In this document: positions 33,331 to 43,053 of the stretch, piece after piece
Layout: each line of letters starts with the position of its first letter
Position numbering within the stretch: the stretch's first letter is position 1
NCBI RefSeq assembly: GCF_024703895.1
Contig: NZ_CP087968.1
Span: 2,108,001-2,172,000 of the forward strand
Source: Nocardioides sp. B-3
GTDB lineage: Bacteria > Actinomycetota > Actinomycetes > Propionibacteriales > Nocardioidaceae
DNA: 64,000 nt
Direction: 5' to 3'
Notes under the pieces: generated by a model
What the model was told of the DNA's origin: nothing
Databases searched by the model: none
The model's input: only the letters and a program-made list of their open reading frames with translations
Program-made: the position numbers and the translations under genes

Positions 33331-33384
33331 CTACCGAACAGTCAGGGGTCTCCGGCGCGACGGACCCCCTGACTGTTCAGGTAG
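33331..33384. terminator. long inverted repeat between lipase and DoxX genes
   Basis: CTACCGAACAGTCAGGGGTC (33331-33350) and GACCCCCTGACTGTTCAGGTAG (33363-33384) pair over about 20 bases with two single-base bulges and a 12-base loop. It probably terminates the minus-strand DoxX transcript and backs up the hairpin before it. Confidence 0.7.
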
Positions 33385-33416
33385 CGCCGCGGGAGGGCGG
33401 CGCAGGGACAGGTCGG

Positions 33417-33814
33417 TCAGTCGCGCGGCGTACGGCGCAGCCAACCCCCGCCGAAGAGCGCCCACAGCACCGGGACGGGCTGGAAGAACAACCGGACCAG
33501 TCGCGCTCGGTCGGTGTCCGGGCCGAAGGCGTCCGTGCCCTCGACGTACTGCGCGATGTTGCCGGGGAAGATGGCGACGAAGAAGGCGGCGAGCAGGGCG
33601 CCGACGAGTCGCTGCTTCCTCGGCAGCGCAACGAACGCGGCGCCGAGCCCGATCTCGACGGCGCCCGAGGCGAGCACGGTGAAGTCGTCGGGCAGCGGGA
33701 ACCAGTCGGGCACTGGGCCCGGAACTCGTCGCGCGCTGTGGTCAGGTGCAGCACGCCGGCGCCGACCATCGCGGAGCCGAGCAGGACACGGGCGAGGTGC
33801 TGGGCAACCTTCAT
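33417..33814 (-). CDS. DoxX-family membrane protein
   Basis: About 132 residues after one frame correction near 33718. Four hydrophobic segments: ARVLLGSAMVGAGVLHL, FTVLASGAVEIGLGAAFVAL, LVGALLAAFFVAIFPGNI and LFFQPVPVLWALFGGGWL. The GVLHLT and FPGNIAQYV phrases are typical of small DoxX-like proteins. The function is unsettled in this family. The start lies four bases from the end of the oxidase gene upstream. Confidence 0.75.
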
Positions 33815-33818
33815 CGGA

Positions 33819-35225
33819 TCACTGTAGGGGCAGGACCTTGCCCGGGTTCATCAGTCCGGCGGGGTCGAGGGCGGCCTTGACCGCGCGCATCAGGTCGACC
33901 TCGACCTCGCTCTTGTACGCCGATGCGGCGGCCGCCTTCCCGGAGCCGAGACCGTGCTCAGCGCTGATCGAGCCGCCGAGTGCGGCAGTGGCGTCGTGGA
34001 CGATCCGGGACAACGACTCGGTGCGCGCGACGAAGTCGTCGCCCGGAAGTGAGACCGGACGACTCAGGTTGTAGTGCAGGTTTCCGTCGCCGACGTGGCC
34101 GTAGATGATCGGCCGGATCCCCGGCAGGGCAGCCTCGAGCACCGGGGCGAGCTGGTCCACCGGGGAGGACAGTGACGTGATCGGCACCGACACGTCGTGC
34201 TTGATCGTCGGCCCGAGCGACTCCTGCGCCTCGGACACGCGTTCGCGCAACGCCCACAGTCCGGTGCGCTGTGCCGGCGAGCCGGCGACCGCGGCGTCGA
34301 GCACGAGGCCCAGCTCGATCGCCGCGCCGAGGGCCCGCTCGAGGTCGACGTCGACGGAGGAGCCCGCCGGGCCGGCAAGCTCGATCAGCCCGAACCACGA
34401 CGCGTCGGACGAGAGCGGGTCCTGCAGTCCGGCGTCCACCACCAGCTCCAGCGCCGGTCGCGAGACCAGCTCCCGGGTGGTGAGCCGCTCTGCGGCGTAC
34501 TCACGCAGCAACGGCAGCAGCGAGGCGGCCGCGGCGACCGAGGGGAGCGCGACCCACGCCGTCGCGCGGGCCGGGGTGGCCGGGTGCAGCGTGAGGACGG
34601 CCGCGGTGACGACGCCGAGCGTGCCCTCCGCGCCGATGAAGAGCTGCGTCAGGTCGTAGCCGGTGTTGTCCTTGCGCAGGGACCGCAGCCCGTCCCACAC
34701 GCGCCCGTCCGGCAGCACGACCTCGAGGCCGAGCACCTGCGCGCGCATCATCCCGTAGCGCAGCACCGCCGTGCCGCCGGCGTTGGTCGCGATGTTGCCG
34801 CCCACCGTGCAGCTGCCCTCGGACCCCAGTGACAGAGGGAAGAGCCGGTCGACGGAGGCCGCGGCGGCCTGCACGTCCGCCAGCACGACGCCTGCCTCGA
34901 CGGTGATGGTCCCGCCGGGTGCGTCGACGGCACGGATCCGTCGCAGCCGGCCGAGCGACAGCACGATCTGCGAACCGTCACCCGACGGGATCGCCCCGCC
35001 GCACATGCCGGTGTTGCCGCCCTGCGGCACGATCGCGACGCCGGCGTCGTGCGCGAGCCGCACGACCGCCGAGACCTCGGCGGTCGACGACGGACGCACC
35101 ACCGCGAGCGGCGTCCCGCGGTAGGCGCCACGCCAGTCCGCGGCGTACGCCTCAACGTCGGCTGCCTCCGTCAGGACATGTTCGGAGCCGATCGCGTCGC
35201 GCAGGTCTGTCAGCAGGTCGGGCAC
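33819..35225 (-). CDS. FAD-linked oxidase (GlcD / D-lactate dehydrogenase type)
   Basis: Intact, 468 residues. The PCMH-type FAD domain has IVPQGGNTGMCGG, GSEGSCTVGGNIATNAGG and FIGAEGTLGVVT; the C-terminal substrate domain has GHVGDGNLHYN and ISAEHGLGSGK, with histidines expected to bind a metal ion and the 2-hydroxy acid. These are features of flavin 2-hydroxyacid dehydrogenases (D-lactate, glycolate, D-2-hydroxyglutarate). It would feed electrons from a hydroxy acid into metabolism. An AEC permease follows in tandem upstream. Confidence 0.88.
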   Translation of the reverse strand: MPDLLTDLRDAIGSEHVLTEAADVEAYAADWRGAYRGTPLAVVRPSSTAEVSAVVRLAHDAGVAIVPQGGNTGMCGGAIPSGDGSQIVLSLGRLRRIRAVDAPGGTITVEAGVVLADVQAAAASVDRLFPLSLGSEGSCTVGGNIATNAGGTAVLRYGMMRAQVLGLEVVLPDGRVWDGLRSLRKDNTGYDLTQLFIGAEGTLGVVTAAVLTLHPATPARATAWVALPSVAAAASLLPLLREYAAERLTTRELVSRPALELVVDAGLQDPLSSDASWFGLIELAGPAGSSVDVDLERALGAAIELGLVLDAAVAGSPAQRTGLWALRERVSEAQESLGPTIKHDVSVPITSLSSPVDQLAPVLEAALPGIRPIIYGHVGDGNLHYNLSRPVSLPGDDFVARTESLSRIVHDATAALGGSISAEHGLGSGKAAAASAYKSEVEVDLMRAVKAALDPAGLMNPGKVLPLQ

Positions 35226-35244
35226 AGGTCTCTCCTTGGAGCGG

Positions 35245-36156
35245 TCAGCCGAGCAGGACGGCGATGAGCAGCGCGACGGGCAGCGAGCAGAGCGTCGTCA
35301 CGAGGATGGTCTCGCGGGCAACATCTTCCCCGGTCCGGTAGCGCGTGGCGTGCAGGAAGATGTTCTGCGCCGTCGGGAGTGCGGCCATGATGACGACACC
35401 GAGCAGCGCGTGCCCCTGCAGACCGAGGTCGCTGCCGACGAGCCGGGCGACCAACGGCATCACGACCATCTTGAGCACGGTCGCCACCAGCACCTCCCCG
35501 TTGTGCCCGGCCCTCCCGGGCCACGGGGACAGGCGCAGGGCCGCGCCGTAGGACAGCAGCATCGCCGGGATGGCGAGTCCGGCGAGCAGCCGGACCGGGG
35601 AGTCGACGACGCGCGGCAGCTCCCAGCCGGTGACGGCCAGCGTCACTCCGACCACCGACGCGACGGTCAGCGGGTTGGTGACCAGACGCCGCAGCGTCGA
35701 CCACGCGCCGACCCCGCGACCGGTGAGCCGGTCGAGCAGCATCAGGGAGACCGGTTGGACGACCATCATCTGCACGAGCAGGGTCGGCACTGCCACGGTC
35801 GTGTCACCGACGACGAAGGCGGCGACGGCGATGCCGAGGTTGCCGGCGTTGGCGTAGGAGGCCGACAGCGCCCCGATCAGCGCGGAGCCGGCGTCCTGCC
35901 TCCACCTCCGGCGGACCAGTGCGGCGTACGACGCGAAGGCGACGACCGGGGCCGTCGCGGACGCACCGAAGTTGGCGACCGCGCCGCTGATCTCGACCTC
36001 GCTGATCACCACCACCATCAGTGCCGGCGATGCGACGAAGAACGCGATCTCGCCGAGGGTCCGCTGCGAGCGGGCGTCCAGCACGCCGACGTGGGCGAGG
36101 GCCGCGCCGCAGGCGATGACGACCGGGATCGTGGTGAAACCGATCAGCAGGTCCAT
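35245..36156 (-). CDS. AEC-family transporter (auxin efflux carrier type)
   Basis: Intact, 303 residues with about ten hydrophobic segments in two halves, for example [31 protein letters not shown] and [17 protein letters not shown]. The AEC hallmarks are the broken-helix proline stretches and ALPTAQN near the C-terminus. Bacterial members export or take up malate, lactate-like or other organic anions. It ends 19 bases before the GlcD-like oxidase gene on the same strand, suggesting a shared hydroxy-acid substrate. Confidence 0.83.
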   Translation of the reverse strand: MDLLIGFTTIPVVIACGAALAHVGVLDARSQRTLGEIAFFVASPALMVVVISEVEISGAVANFGASATAPVVAFASYAALVRRRWRQDAGSALIGALSASYANAGNLGIAVAAFVVGDTTVAVPTLLVQMMVVQPVSLMLLDRLTGRGVGAWSTLRRLVTNPLTVASVVGVTLAVTGWELPRVVDSPVRLLAGLAIPAMLLSYGAALRLSPWPGRAGHNGEVLVATVLKMVVMPLVARLVGSDLGLQGHALLGVVIMAALPTAQNIFLHATRYRTGEDVARETILVTTLCSLPVALLIAVLLG

Positions 36157-36179
36157 CGGAACCCCTGCATGATGGCGGC

Positions 36180-37100
36180 ATGAGCCAGCCCCGCGTCGTC
36201 CGCGTCAGCCCTCTGATGCCCTTCCTCGAGGAAGCCCCGGAGCGTGAGCACGCCGCCCCGTCGCTCGCCGACCTCGGGGACGACACCGGCGGGCTCGAGG
36301 TGGCGGTGGTCGGCTACGGCCACGGAGTGACGGGCGAGATCATGGACCGGCTGCCGGACCTGAGGGCGGTCGTGAACTTCGGCGTCGGCTACGACGCCAA
36401 CGACGTCGACGAGGCCACGCGTCGCGGCATCCGCATCGCCAACACACCGGACGTGCTGACCGATGCGGTCGCGGATCTCGCCGTCGCGCTGGTGCTCGAC
36501 GTGCTGCGCCAGTGAGTGCCTCCGACCGGTTCGTACGGCGAGGGGAGTGGGCCGCCGGCAAGCGCTTCCCGCTGACCCGCGAGGTGCGCGGATCGGTCGT
36601 CGGCATCCTCGGGCTGGGGCGGATCGGTTCGGCCGTCGCCGAACGACTCGAGCCCCTTCGGGGCGCAGATCGCCTATCACTCGAGGAGCCCGAAGGACGT
36701 GCCGTGGGCCTACCACGACTCGCCCGTCGCGCTCGCCGAGGCGAGCGACGTGCTCGTCGTGCTGACACCCGGTGGTGCGGACACCGGGCACCTCGTCGAT
36801 GCGGTGGTGCTCGATGCGCTCGGTCCGGAGGGATACCTCGTCAACGTCGCCCGGGGCTCGGTGGTGGACGAGGACGCGCTGGTCGCGGCCCTCGAGGGCG
36901 GGCGCATCGCCGGCGCCGGGCTCGACGTCTTCGCCGACGAACCGAACGTGCCGGCTGCCCTGCTCGGCCGGGACGACGTCGTGCTCCTCCCGCACGTCGG
37001 CAGCGCGACGGTCCAGACGCGCGAGGCGATGGCGACGCTGGTGCTCGACAACGTCGCCTCCTTCCTCGCCAAGGGTGAGCTGCTCACGCCGGTCAACTGA
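36180..37100 (+). CDS. D-isomer-specific 2-hydroxyacid dehydrogenase
   Basis: 306 residues with two compensating frame changes (near 36512 and 36660). The catalytic domain precedes the NAD site [16 protein letters not shown]. Catalytic residues: arginine in [10 protein letters not shown], glutamate-equivalent in DEPNVP and histidine in LLPHVGSAT. It interconverts 2-keto and D-2-hydroxy acids with NAD(P)H. It is divergent from the AEC permease and oxidase genes and precedes the sugar-acid dehydratase by 78 bases, so a sugar-acid by-product is a plausible substrate. Confidence 0.87.
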
Positions 37101-37119
37101 CATCCTCTGGACGATTCGC

Positions 37120-37156
37120 AACTTGTCGGATAAGTTCTCAACACATCATACAAGTT
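37120..37156 (+). promoter_or_regulatory. candidate GntR/FadR-type operator
   Basis: Inverted half-sites AACTTGT (37120-37126) and ACAAGTT (37150-37156), the first within CTTGTCGGATAAG, the second within CATCATACAAG, share the pattern CTTGT-N2-GAT in opposite orientation. They lie just before the dehydratase whose operon encodes an FCD-type GntR regulator. Confidence 0.5.
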
Positions 37157-37178
37157 GGTTCGACCCCGAAGGAACCCC

Positions 37179-38298
37179 ATGTCCGACAAGATCCACGGCC
37201 TCACCCTCTCCCACGTCGTGCTACCGATCGCCAACCCGGTCAGCGACGCCAAGGTGCTCACCGGCAAGCAGAAGCCGCTCACCGAGACCGTGCTGCTCTT
37301 CGTCGAGATCACCACCGAGCAGGGCCTGACGGGCATGGGCTTCTCCTACTCCAAGCGCGCGGGTGGCAAGGCGCAGTTCGCGCACCTCAAGGAGATCGCC
37401 GAGGTCGCGATCGGGCAGGACCCGAGCGACATCGCCAAGATCTACGAGTCGCTGATGTGGGCCGGCGCCTCGGTCGGCCGTTCCGGCGTCGCGACGCAGG
37501 CGGTGGCCGCGCTCGACGTCGCGCTCTGGGACCTCAAGGCTCGTCGGGCGGATCTCCCGCTCGCCAAGCTGCTCGGCTCGCACCGCGACTCGTGCCGGGT
37601 CTACAACACCTCCGGTGGCTTCCTCCGGGCCTCGCTCGAGGAGATGAAGGAGAAGGCGTCCGCCTCCCTCGAAGCGGGCATCGCGGGCATCAAGATCAAG
37701 GTCGGACAGCCCGACTGGCGACTCGACCTGTCGCGGGTCGCGGCCATGCGGGAGCACCTCGGGGACGCGCCCTTCATGGTCGACGCCAACCAGCAGTGGG
37801 ACCGCGCCCGCGCCCGCCGGATGTGCCGCGAGCTCGAGCAGCACGACTCGGTCTGGATCGAGGAGCCCCTCGACGCTCGGGGACGCGGTCGGCCATGCCG
37901 ACCTGTCGCGCGAGTTCGACACCCCGATCGCGACCGGCGAGATGCTGACGTCGGTGCCCGAGCACATGGCGTTGATCGACGCGGGCTACCGCGGCATCGT
38001 CCAGCCCGACGCCCCGCGCATCGGCGGCATCACGCCCTTCCTGAAGTTCGCGACGATCGCCGCCCACCACGGCCTCGCGCTGGCGCCGCACTATGCGATG
38101 GAGATCCACCTGCACCTCGCCGCGGCCTACCCGACCGAGCCGTGGGTCGAGCACTTCGAGTGGCTCGCGCCGCTCTTCGACGAGCAGATCGAGATCCGCG
38201 ACGGCCGCATCTTCGTGCCGCAGCGCCCCGGCCTCGGTTTCACGCTGTCCGACCAGATGCGTGCGCACACCGAGGACACGGTCACCTTCAAGGCATGA
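37179..38298 (+). CDS. galactarate/L-talarate dehydratase-like enzyme (enolase superfamily)
   Basis: 372 residues after removing one extra base near 37880. Mandelate racemase-type features: the KxK acid-base pair in GIKIKVGQPDW, metal ligands in MVDANQQWDRA, WIEEPLDA and ATGEMLTSVPEH, and the histidine in LAPHYAMEIHLHLAAAYP. VQPDAPRIGGITPFLKF is characteristic of the L-talarate/galactarate branch. It dehydrates an aldaric acid to a 4-deoxy-5-keto acid, which the kdgD-type enzyme at 59533 could then take. Coupled by ATGA to the GntR gene. Confidence 0.82.
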
Positions 38299-38981
38299 TC
38301 CACCCCGTGAAGACCCGCTCGCAGCACGTCGTCGCCGGCCTCAAGGACAAGATCCTCAGCGGCGACCTCGCCCCCGGCGCCAAGCTGCCGTCCGAGGCCG
38401 AGCTCGTCGAGGAGTACGCCGTCTCCCGCACCGTCGCACGCGAGGCGGTGACGCGGCTCCGTGCCGAGGGCCCGGTGGAGACGTTCCGGGGCCGCGGGTC
38501 GTTCGTCCTCGCCGTACCGGAACCGTCGTCCTTCACCACGGGGACGTCGGCCATCCGCAACCAGCACGACGTGCTCGCGATGGTCGACTTCCGGATCGGG
38601 GTCGAGAGCGAGGCGGCGGCCCCGGCGGCGGCCCGGATCGTGCCCGCGTCGGCGGCCGGGATCACCGCCGCCCACGAGTCGTTCACGGCCGCCGGGCACG
38701 AGGGAGCGGTCGAGGCCGACTTCGCGTTCCACCGGGCGATCGCCGCGGCCTCGGACAACCGGTTCTACCTCGACCTGCTCGACTCGCTCGGCCCGATGAT
38801 GATCATGCTGCCGAGGACCCGGCTCGCCTCGACGTACTCCATGAGCGACGCGTCGCACGTCGAGCGGGTGCAGCGCGAGCACGACAACATCGCGGCCGCG
38901 GTCCCGGCCGGCGACGTCGAGACCGCACGGGCCGCGATGCGGGTGCACTCGGGGAACACCCGTCGCCGCCTCGCCGGCTGA
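38295..38981 (+). CDS. GntR-family regulator, FadR/FCD subfamily
   Basis: Intact, 228 residues. The N-terminal winged helix has KLPSEAELVEEYAVSRTVAREAV and FRGRGSFV; the C-terminal FCD domain has the metal-binding set in DFRIGVESEAAAPAAARI, DFAFHRAIAAASDN and the C-terminal histidine. Such regulators sense sugar acids or other carboxylates and usually repress their own operon. It overlaps the dehydratase stop, and the CTTGT repeats before that gene are its likely operator. Confidence 0.88.
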   Translation: MIHPVKTRSQHVVAGLKDKILSGDLAPGAKLPSEAELVEEYAVSRTVAREAVTRLRAEGPVETFRGRGSFVLAVPEPSSFTTGTSAIRNQHDVLAMVDFRIGVESEAAAPAAARIVPASAAGITAAHESFTAAGHEGAVEADFAFHRAIAAASDNRFYLDLLDSLGPMMIMLPRTRLASTYSMSDASHVERVQREHDNIAAAVPAGDVETARAAMRVHSGNTRRRLAG

Positions 38982-38985
38982 CGGG

Positions 38986-39726
38986 TCAGGTGTTGGCCCG
39001 CCGGGTCTCGGTCAGCCGGGTGCGGTAGTCGAGATGCGCCCGGCGCAGCTCCGCTCCCGGCCAGTCCCGCGGCAGGAGCTCGTCGGGCAGGGCGGGGTCC
39101 TCGAGCAGGTGGCGGACCGACGTCGCGCAGGCGGTGAAGCGGAGGACGGGGTCGTCGGTGTCGGTCGCGGCCAGCAGGGCGCGCGCCCGCTCCGCCCAGC
39201 CGGAGAGGTCCCACAGTCGCGCGGCCAGCTCCGCCGGGTCGCCCGCGGGCTGCATGGTGAGCCGCTCGCACAGGTCTGCGAGGTCGTCGGGCCACGCGAG
39301 GTCGAGGTTGGCAGGCCTGACCCAGACGCCCTCGCGCAGCTCGGCCAGTCGCAGCTCCTGCAGCATCGACCGCAGTCGCGCCCGGTCTGCGGCCGACCGC
39401 CCGGTGGCCGTGACCACGACCATGTCCCAGGCGCCGTCCCACTCCTTCGTACGCACGTGGATGGCCGCCTCCTGCAGCCGTTGGCGGTGGAGCAGGCGGG
39501 GTGAGAGGCGGTAGCCGCCGTCGTCCGTGCGCACGAGGTCCTCGGCGGCGAGCATGCGGGACAGGGCGACCCGGACCGTCGGCTCGGCGAAGCCGACCAG
39601 CCGCGCGCCGGCGACGAGCTCACGGGCGGACAGGGCCGGCTCCTCGGCCCCCAGCAACAGGCCCGGGAGGGCCGAGCGGGCGGACACGGGACGCACGAGG
39701 CTGGTGTCGGCGGCGGTCGATGGCAT
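38986..39726 (-). CDS. PaaX-like transcriptional repressor
   Basis: Intact, 246 residues (a GTG one codon upstream is also possible). The N-terminal winged helix (SARELVAGARLVGFAEPTVR and VALSRMLAAEDLV) followed by a central domain with KEWDGAWDMVVVT and a helical C-terminal domain is the PaaX layout, known from phenylacetyl-CoA-responsive repressors. No paa genes are nearby; the divergent SDR and enoyl-CoA hydratase genes, 90 bases away, are the likely targets. Confidence 0.82.
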   Translation of the reverse strand: MPSTAADTSLVRPVSARSALPGLLLGAEEPALSARELVAGARLVGFAEPTVRVALSRMLAAEDLVRTDDGGYRLSPRLLHRQRLQEAAIHVRTKEWDGAWDMVVVTATGRSAADRARLRSMLQELRLAELREGVWVRPANLDLAWPDDLADLCERLTMQPAGDPAELAARLWDLSGWAERARALLAATDTDDPVLRFTACATSVRHLLEDPALPDELLPRDWPGAELRRAHLDYRTRLTETRRANT

Positions 39727-39817
39727 CACCCGGAATCTAACACTCGCGCCACGACCGCAGCGGTCCTGTGTCTTACGTCATTGTCACGTTCGTGCCGGAT
39801 ATGTAATGTCACCGAGC

Positions 39818-40677
39818 ATGTCACCGTCGACCTCTTCGTCCAGCCCCGCCAGCGCGACGCGCCTCGCCGGGCGCACCATGATCATGTCGGGCGGGAGCCG
39901 TGGGATCGGCCCGGCCATCGGCATCGCCGCCGCCCGCGAGGGCGCCAACGTCGTGCTGCTGGCCAAGACCGACAAGCCCGATCCCCGCCTCCCCGGCACC
40001 ATCCACACCGCTGCGGCCGAGATCGAGGCCGCCGGCGGCCGAGCGCTGGCCGTGGTCGGCGACGTGCGCGAGGAGGAGTCGGTCGAGCGCGCGGTGGCCC
40101 GGGCGGTGGAGCGCTTCGGCGGCATCGACATCGTCGTCAACAACGCGTCGGCGCTCGCCCCGGACAGCAGCGAGGACTTGCCGGTGAAGCGCTTCGACCT
40201 GATGACGCAGATCCAGCTGCGCGGCACCTTCCTGCTCTCCACCAAGGCGCTGCCGCACCTGCGGCAGTCCGACAACGCACACATCCTGTCGCTGTCGCCG
40301 CCGCTCAACCTCTCGCCGCAGTGGCTGGGGGCGCACCCCGCCTACACCCCGGCGAAGTACGGCATGAGCCTGCTGACGCTGGGCTGGTCGGCGGAGTATG
40401 CCGACAGGGGCGTCGCCGCCAACTGCCTGTGGCCGCAGACCTACATCGCCACGGCCGCCGTGCAGAACCTGCTCGGCGGAGAGGCCACGCTGGAGCAGTC
40501 ACGGACCCCCGAGATCGTCGCCGACGCGGCGATCGAGATCGTGACCCGCCCGGCGCGCGAGTGCACGGGCAACACCTTCCTCGACGTGGACGTGCTCCGC
40601 GAGGGGGCATCACGGACCTGTCGCCGTACGGCGGGACCGGCGAGCTCCACTACGACATCTTCGTCGACCCCGCATGA
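39818..40677 (+). CDS. short-chain dehydrogenase (HSDL2-like)
   Basis: 286 residues after allowing for one missing G near 40605. NAD(P) site SGGSRGIGPAIG, the NNASA loop and the YTPAK active-site lysine motif preceded by the serine region LSLSPPLNLS are present; the GTFLLSTKALPHL helix is normal. The long cofactor-region insert with KPDPRLPGTIHTAA is typical of the HSDL2/hydroxysteroid dehydrogenase-like branch, often linked to fatty-acyl metabolism. ATG at 39806 is an alternative start. Stop overlaps the enoyl-CoA hydratase start by ATGA. Confidence 0.85.
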
Positions 40678-41391
40678 CCAGCCTGCTGCGAGAGCGCCGG
40701 GACGACGGCGTCGAGCTGCTGCGGATCAACCGTCCGGACAAGCGCAACGCGCTCGACACCGCGACCCTGCGCCTCCTCAACGCCGCGCTGGTCGAGGCTC
40801 GCCGAGGACGCGAGCCTGCGCGCGGTCGTGCTCTCGACCACGTCGACCACCGCCTTCTGCGCAGGCGCCGACGTGACGGAGCCGCTGGACGCAGCCGGCG
40901 GGGTGGTCCGGATGGAGGCCTTCGCCGACCTCTACCGCTTGCTGGACGAGCTCCCGGTGCCGACGATCGCGGTGTGCGTCGGCAACTGTGTCGGCGCGGG
41001 CGCCGAGATCGTCGCCGGCTGCGACCTGCGCGTAGCCGGCGACAACCTCAAGCTGGCGTGGGCGGGCAGTCGCCTCGGCGTGCCGGTCGGACCCGCGCGC
41101 CTGACCCAGCTCGTCGGCCTCTCGCGGGCGAAGGAGCTGATCTACACGGGCCGGGTGGTCGAAGCTGCCGAGGCTGCCGCGATCGGGCTGGTCCAGCACA
41201 CGGCACTCGCGGACGACGCGGAGGCGACGGCGCTGACCCTCGCGGGCGCGGTCGCTGGTCAGTCGCCCTCGGGGATCCGCACCCTCAAGGGGATGTTCCG
41301 CGACCTCGAGGACACCGCGGCTCGCATCGGCTACGAGAACGAGCGGCTGCTGGACTTCCAGCGCAACGGCGCCGGACTGCCCCGGGGCTGA
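40674..41391 (+). CDS. enoyl-CoA hydratase/isomerase family protein
   Basis: 238 residues after removing one extra base near 40803. The crotonase fold shows the RINRPDKRNALD start, the oxyanion loop TAFCAGADV and the second oxyanion glycine region CVGNCVGAGAEIVAGCD. One position usually occupied by the catalytic glutamate falls in WAGSRLGVPVGP, where acidic residues are absent, so the reaction may be isomerase- or hydrolase-like rather than hydration. Coupled to the SDR gene and probably under the PaaX-like repressor. Confidence 0.83.
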
Positions 41392-41406
41392 TATGCCCGC
41401 GCTCGG

Positions 41407-42669
41407 CTACCAGCGGGCGGTGTTCGGCGTGAAGTCCGGCTCGATGGTGCGCATGTAGACGGTGTCCTCGCGTCGCCGTACGCCGCACTCGAGGTATTGC
41501 TCGTGCAGCAGCCCGAGCTGGTCGCGGTCGAGCTCGACGCCGAGGCCGGGAGTGGTGGGTACGGCGATGGCGCCGTCGACGAAGTCCGGGACGCCCGGCT
41601 TGATCAGGTCCCGGGTCTTCCACGGGTAGTGCGTGTCGCAGGCGTAGGTCAGCGTGGGGGTCGCGGCGGCCGGGTGCGTCATCGCCGCGAGGGAGACGCC
41701 GAGGTGCGAGTTGCTGTGCATCGACAAGCCGAGGCCCCACGTCTCCGCGATCCCGGCGAGCAGCTGCGACCGGCGCAGGCCGCCCCAGAGGTGGTGGTCG
41801 GAGAGCACGATCTGGACCGCGTCGGACGCGATCGCGGGCGGCAGGTGCCCCATCGCGATCACGCACATGTTGGTGGCAAGCGGGACGTCGGTCCCGGCGC
41901 TCACGACCGCCATGCCCTCGATGCCCGGCGTCGGGTCCTCGAGGTATTCGACGACACCCTCCAGACGTGAAGCGACCTTGAGGGATGTCGACGGAGTCCA
42001 CGCCCCGTTGGGATCCGGGCGCAACGGCAGCGTGGGGAACGCATCGCGCAGGGCCTCGATCGCGTCGCACTCCCGGTCGGGTGGAAGGACTCCGCCCTTG
42101 AGCTTGAGTGACCCGAAGCCCCAGCCGTCGACCATTCGGTGCGCCTGCGCGACCAGCTGCGCGGGGTCGAGCGCCTCGCCCCACTCGTCGTCGGGCTGGC
42201 CGGGGGTGGCCGGCCCACTTGTAGAAGAGGTAGCCGCTGAACGGCACGCTCGAACGCACACGACCACCGAGCACCTCACTCACGGGCCGACCGGTCTCAT
42301 GTCCCCGGAGGTCGATGCACGCGACCTCGAACGGCGAGTAGACGGTCTCGACCGCGGAGTCCACGTCGAGCATGCCGCCGAAGCTGGCCCCGGCCCCGCC
42401 GGTCTCCCGCCCGAGCACGTCGACCACGACCCGACGCAGGCCGGCGAGGTCGAACGGGTCGATCCCGGGGATCGCCGTGGCGACGGCGAGCAGCCGGGCC
42501 GGTGCGCCTCATCGGCGTACGTCTCTCCCAACCCGAGCAGGCCGGAGTCGGTGTGGACCTCGACGATCGCGCGCAGCGCCCACGGCTGGTGGACGCCGAC
42601 GACGTTGAGCAGTGGCGGGTCGGCGAACGCGACCGGCGTGACGACGACCCGCGAGATGCGAGAGCTCAT
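41407..42669 (-). CDS. glucarate dehydratase-like enzyme (enolase superfamily)
   Basis: About 420 residues with frame changes near 42500 and 42215. The KxK pair in FGSLKLKGG, metal ligands in RPDPNGAW, EYLEDP and ATNM, and the histidine in MHSNSHLGVSLAAMTH match the glucarate dehydratase subgroup; the lid contains SGYLFYKW. It dehydrates D-glucarate or idarate to 5-keto-4-deoxyglucarate. It is the last gene of the TctC-TctB-TctA-UspA operon and overlaps the UspA stop by ATGA, so the transporter probably brings in its substrate. A second such gene is at 61902. Confidence 0.85.
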
Positions 42670-43053
42670 CGAGCGGGCTTGACGGCCGGGATCGGCACGT
42701 CGAGCTCGAGCAGCAGGCGCTGGGCGTCGCTGCCCATCATCAGCTTGCCGACGGGGGAGCGGCGGCGCATGCCGATCACGACGAGGCGGGCGCCGGTCTC
42801 CTCGACCGGGGGCGTCGAACGCCTCCACGAGGTCGGCGCCGTGCTCGGTCTGGTCGACCCGCGCGGTGACGCCGGCGTCGGCGGCCGCGGAGAGCAGGAC
42901 GGCCGGTTCGACGAGGTTGGCGTCGATCGTGCTGCCCCGACGCGGGCTGTTCAGGATGACGGCGTCGTCGCCGCGGGCGGCGGCCTCGGCCAGCCCGGCC
43001 GCGAGCGCGGCCTCGCCGAGGGGGGTGGGCACGTAGCCGATGAGGACGGTCAT
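42666..43053 (-). CDS. universal stress protein (UspA) family protein
   Basis: 128 residues after removing one extra base near 42820. TVLIGYVPTPLGEAALAAGL starts the Usp fold and the ATP-loop-like segment reads VVIGMRRRSPVGKLMMGSDAQRLL, ending LDVPIPAVKPAR. In the raw sequence this frame runs on from tctA without a stop, but one extra G in CGGGGAAGC near 43065 explains that: corrected, tctA ends REAGVR with an ATGA overlap. A Usp gene inside a tripartite transporter operon suggests a regulatory role for transport. Confidence 0.82.
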
